A stretch of 64,000 nt of DNA from Thioalkalivibrio thiocyanoxidans ARh2. GTDB taxonomy: Bacteria; Pseudomonadota; Gammaproteobacteria; Ectothiorhodospirales; Ectothiorhodospiraceae. The translations under genes and the position numbers were made by a program. The notes below the pieces were generated by a model. That model worked only from the letters and a program-made list of their open reading frames with translations, had not been told where the DNA came from and ran no database searches. Every line of letters begins with the position of its first letter. Within the stretch, counting starts at the first letter, position 1. The DNA lies in contig NZ_ARQK01000056.1 in NCBI RefSeq assembly GCF_000385215.1, forward strand, positions 37,468 through 101,467, in the 5' to 3' direction. Shown one piece after another: positions 62,487 to 64,000 of this stretch.

Positions 62487-63686
62487 GTGCCCTCTTCGAC
62501 CACGCCGCGCGAACGCGTGAACGTCCTGCTGCTGGCCACGGCACAGGCGCTGTTCCTGATCGCCGCAGTCACCGTGATGACGCTGAGCGGCGTGGTCGGC
62601 GAACGCCTCGCGGCCGATCCCGCCCTGGCCACCCTGCCGGTCGCCGCGATGATGGTCGGCACCCTGGTTACTACCCTGCCGGCCTCCCTGTTCATGAAGC
62701 GCTTCGGACGGCGCACCGGCTTCCTGCTGGGCACCAGCGTGGGCGGGGCCGGTGGCGCCGCGCTGGCTGCGGCCGGGGTCTTCGCCGAGGCCTTCTGGCT
62801 GTTCGTGCTGGGCAATCTGCTCCTGGGGGCCTACCAGGCCTTCGCGATGTACTACCGCTTTGCCGCCGCCGACGTGGCCAGCCCCGCCTTTCGCCCGCGC
62901 GCGATCTCGCTGGTCATGGCCGGTGGCGTCGTGGCCGCCTTCCTCGGCCCCTGGAACGCCCACCATGCCCAGGCCCTGCTGCCGGGCACGCCGGAGGCTG
63001 GCCCCTACCTGGTCCTCGGCGCCCTGGCCCTGCTGGCGATGGCACTGCTGGCCTGGCTGCGCGTGCCGGCGCCACCGCCGGAGGAACGCGGCCCGGCCCG
63101 GCCGATGCGCGAGATCCTGCCGCAAGGGCGCTTCCTCGTGGCACTGACCGCGGCCGCGCTGGGCTATGCGGTCATGGTGCTGCTGATGACGGCGACGCCA
63201 CTGGCCATGCGCCAGGCGGGGTTCGACATGGGCCAGATCGCACTGGTGATGCAGTGGCACGTGCTGGGGATGTTCGCGCCCTCGTTCGTAACCGGCCACC
63301 TGATCACCCGCCTCGGGATCACGCGCATCCTGGCACTCGGCAATGTACTGGTGCTGTTCAGCGTGGCGATCGCCGCGCACGGGGAGACGCTGGGGCATTT
63401 CTGGCTGGCGCTGTTCCTGCTGGGGGTCGGCTGGAACTTCCTGTTCATTGGCGGCAGTACGTTGCTGACGACCACGCATACCGCCACCGAGAAGGGCAAG
63501 GTCCAGGGCGTGAACGACCTGACCATCTTCACGCTGGTCACGGCCGGCTCGCTGCTGGCCGGGGCGCTGCTGCGGCCACTGGGCTGGGACGGTCTGAACC
63601 TGGCCATGCTGTCGGTGATCGCGCTGCTGACCATCGCCATCGCCTGGCTCTGGTTCGACGACACCCGCGCCCCGGCGCGCGCCTGA
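62487..63686 (+). CDS. Major facilitator superfamily transporter
   Basis: This 399-residue protein has about twelve transmembrane helices and the MFS loop 2-3 motif as KRFGRRTGFLLG. Helices are evident at VNVLLLATAQALFLIAAVTV, LVTTLPASLFM and onward to LLTIAIAWLWF at the end. The start is GTG at 62487 with GGAAAGG 6 nt upstream. Its substrate is unknown; it is not recognisably a sugar or drug subfamily member. It follows msrB on the same strand. Confidence 0.88.
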   Translation: MPSSTTPRERVNVLLLATAQALFLIAAVTVMTLSGVVGERLAADPALATLPVAAMMVGTLVTTLPASLFMKRFGRRTGFLLGTSVGGAGGAALAAAGVFAEAFWLFVLGNLLLGAYQAFAMYYRFAAADVASPAFRPRAISLVMAGGVVAAFLGPWNAHHAQALLPGTPEAGPYLVLGALALLAMALLAWLRVPAPPPEERGPARPMREILPQGRFLVALTAAALGYAVMVLLMTATPLAMRQAGFDMGQIALVMQWHVLGMFAPSFVTGHLITRLGITRILALGNVLVLFSVAIAAHGETLGHFWLALFLLGVGWNFLFIGGSTLLTTTHTATEKGKVQGVNDLTIFTLVTAGSLLAGALLRPLGWDGLNLAMLSVIALLTIAIAWLWFDDTRAPARA

Positions 63687-64000
63687 CACACGCCGAACCC
63701 TGATCTACCGTTGCCGGGCCGCCTGCCTAGTTGAGGCTGGCCCTGGTTCGGCATCCGGTGTTTACGTGCCTTCGGTCCGCATACTGCCGTGCGCTGTCTC
63801 GGCAGCGCACCCCGAGCTACTTCTTTGCTCGTGCAAAGAAGTAACCAAGAAACACGCCCGGGATTCGCCCGGGAACCTTGCTCCGGCCGCGCCAGGCCGG
63901 CGGCGCTGAAACTCGCTGCGCCTTCGGCTTCGCTCAGACAGTCAGCGCCTTCTCCCGGCCTGTCACGCCCTCCACAAGGGGCTCATATCGGGAGGGTAGG
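63687..64000. repeat. Non-coding tail with conserved-looking hairpin repeat
   Basis: No gene is seen in this stretch. At 63820-63841 CTTCTTTGC-TCGT-GCAAAGAAG forms a perfect 9-bp stem, followed by GTAACCAAGAAACACGCCC and by a second hairpin GCCCGGG-ATTCG-CCCGGG at 63856-63874. Words of this kind (CTTTGC...GCAAAG then GTAACCAA) recur in intergenic regions of many beta- and gammaproteobacteria, so it is probably a copy of a dispersed repeat. The first hairpin may also end the MFS transcript. Confidence 0.55.

Overview
The window is one 64 kb stretch of a high-GC gammaproteobacterial chromosome. Gene order supports this: def-fmt-rsmB-trkA on one strand faces a LysM gene-dprA-smg-topA-tsaC-hemF-hemB-aroE on the other. 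Paired sucrose synthesis and cleavage genes, a DsrE-type sulfur-transfer family next to an ECF sigma factor, coq7, ubiA and amgK/murU together point to an Ectothiorhodospiraceae-like organism, possibly Thioalkalivibrio or a relative. That assignment is an inference from content; there is no rRNA or marker comparison. Gene density is high and no plasmid or phage genes are seen.

Layout: (1) 1-12.9 kb, almost all on the minus strand: def, fmt, rsmB, a DUF4390 gene, the ntrYX two-component pair, trkA, trkH, a TPR gene, an lpxL-type acyltransferase, a Nei-type glycosylase and a cut-off PQQ sugar dehydrogenase. A 301-bp element with terminal inverted repeats (9175-9475) sits between the DUF4390 gene and ntrY; solo copies of its end lie at 491-531 and 51075-51110. 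(2) 13.0-23.0 kb, plus strand: LysM lipoprotein, dprA, smg, topA, tsaC, hemF, hemB, aroE, ubiA (translation/DNA maintenance, haem, aromatic and quinone synthesis). (3) 23.0-29.3 kb: comF, a small membrane protein, bioB, a non-BioC-like methyltransferase, bioF, a glycine-zipper protein and a DUF418 membrane protein. (4) 29.3-34.8 kb: radC, a palindromic repeat, a 142-bp copy of the ilvD 3' end, a chemoreceptor gene with a possible FliA promoter, then full-length ilvD. The chemoreceptor is thus bracketed by two ilvD ends. (5) 34.5-40.8 kb: an HMA metal-binding protein, DUF192 protein, argA, a di-iron hydroxylase, a cysteine-poor DksA, cpdA, and amgK-murU for cell-wall sugar recycling.

(6) 40.7-48.4 kb holds the most unusual content. 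An ECF sigma factor is followed by a membrane anti-sigma-like protein whose C-terminal domain looks like a DsrE domain, and then by a separate membrane-anchored DsrE protein: a candidate sulfur-responsive regulatory switch. Nearby are a GCS2-type ligase with an M14/aspartoacylase-type hydrolase, and a 743-residue protein with the tubulin/FtsZ GGGTGSG signature. (7) 48.5-51.8 kb: elongator tRNA-Met, a thioredoxin-like ferredoxin, a DUF481 outer-membrane protein, a GlcF-like iron-sulfur protein and coq7. (8) 51.8-55.4 kb: a neutral invertase (GH100) and a bifunctional sucrose-phosphate synthase/phosphatase, probably for osmolyte turnover. (9) 55.4-64 kb: a TetR regulator with a candidate operator, a c-type cytochrome, an RND adaptor and permease, an EAL phosphodiesterase, msrB, an MFS transporter and a repeat-bearing non-coding tail.

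All identifications were made by reading the translated proteins and motifs; no database search was possible.
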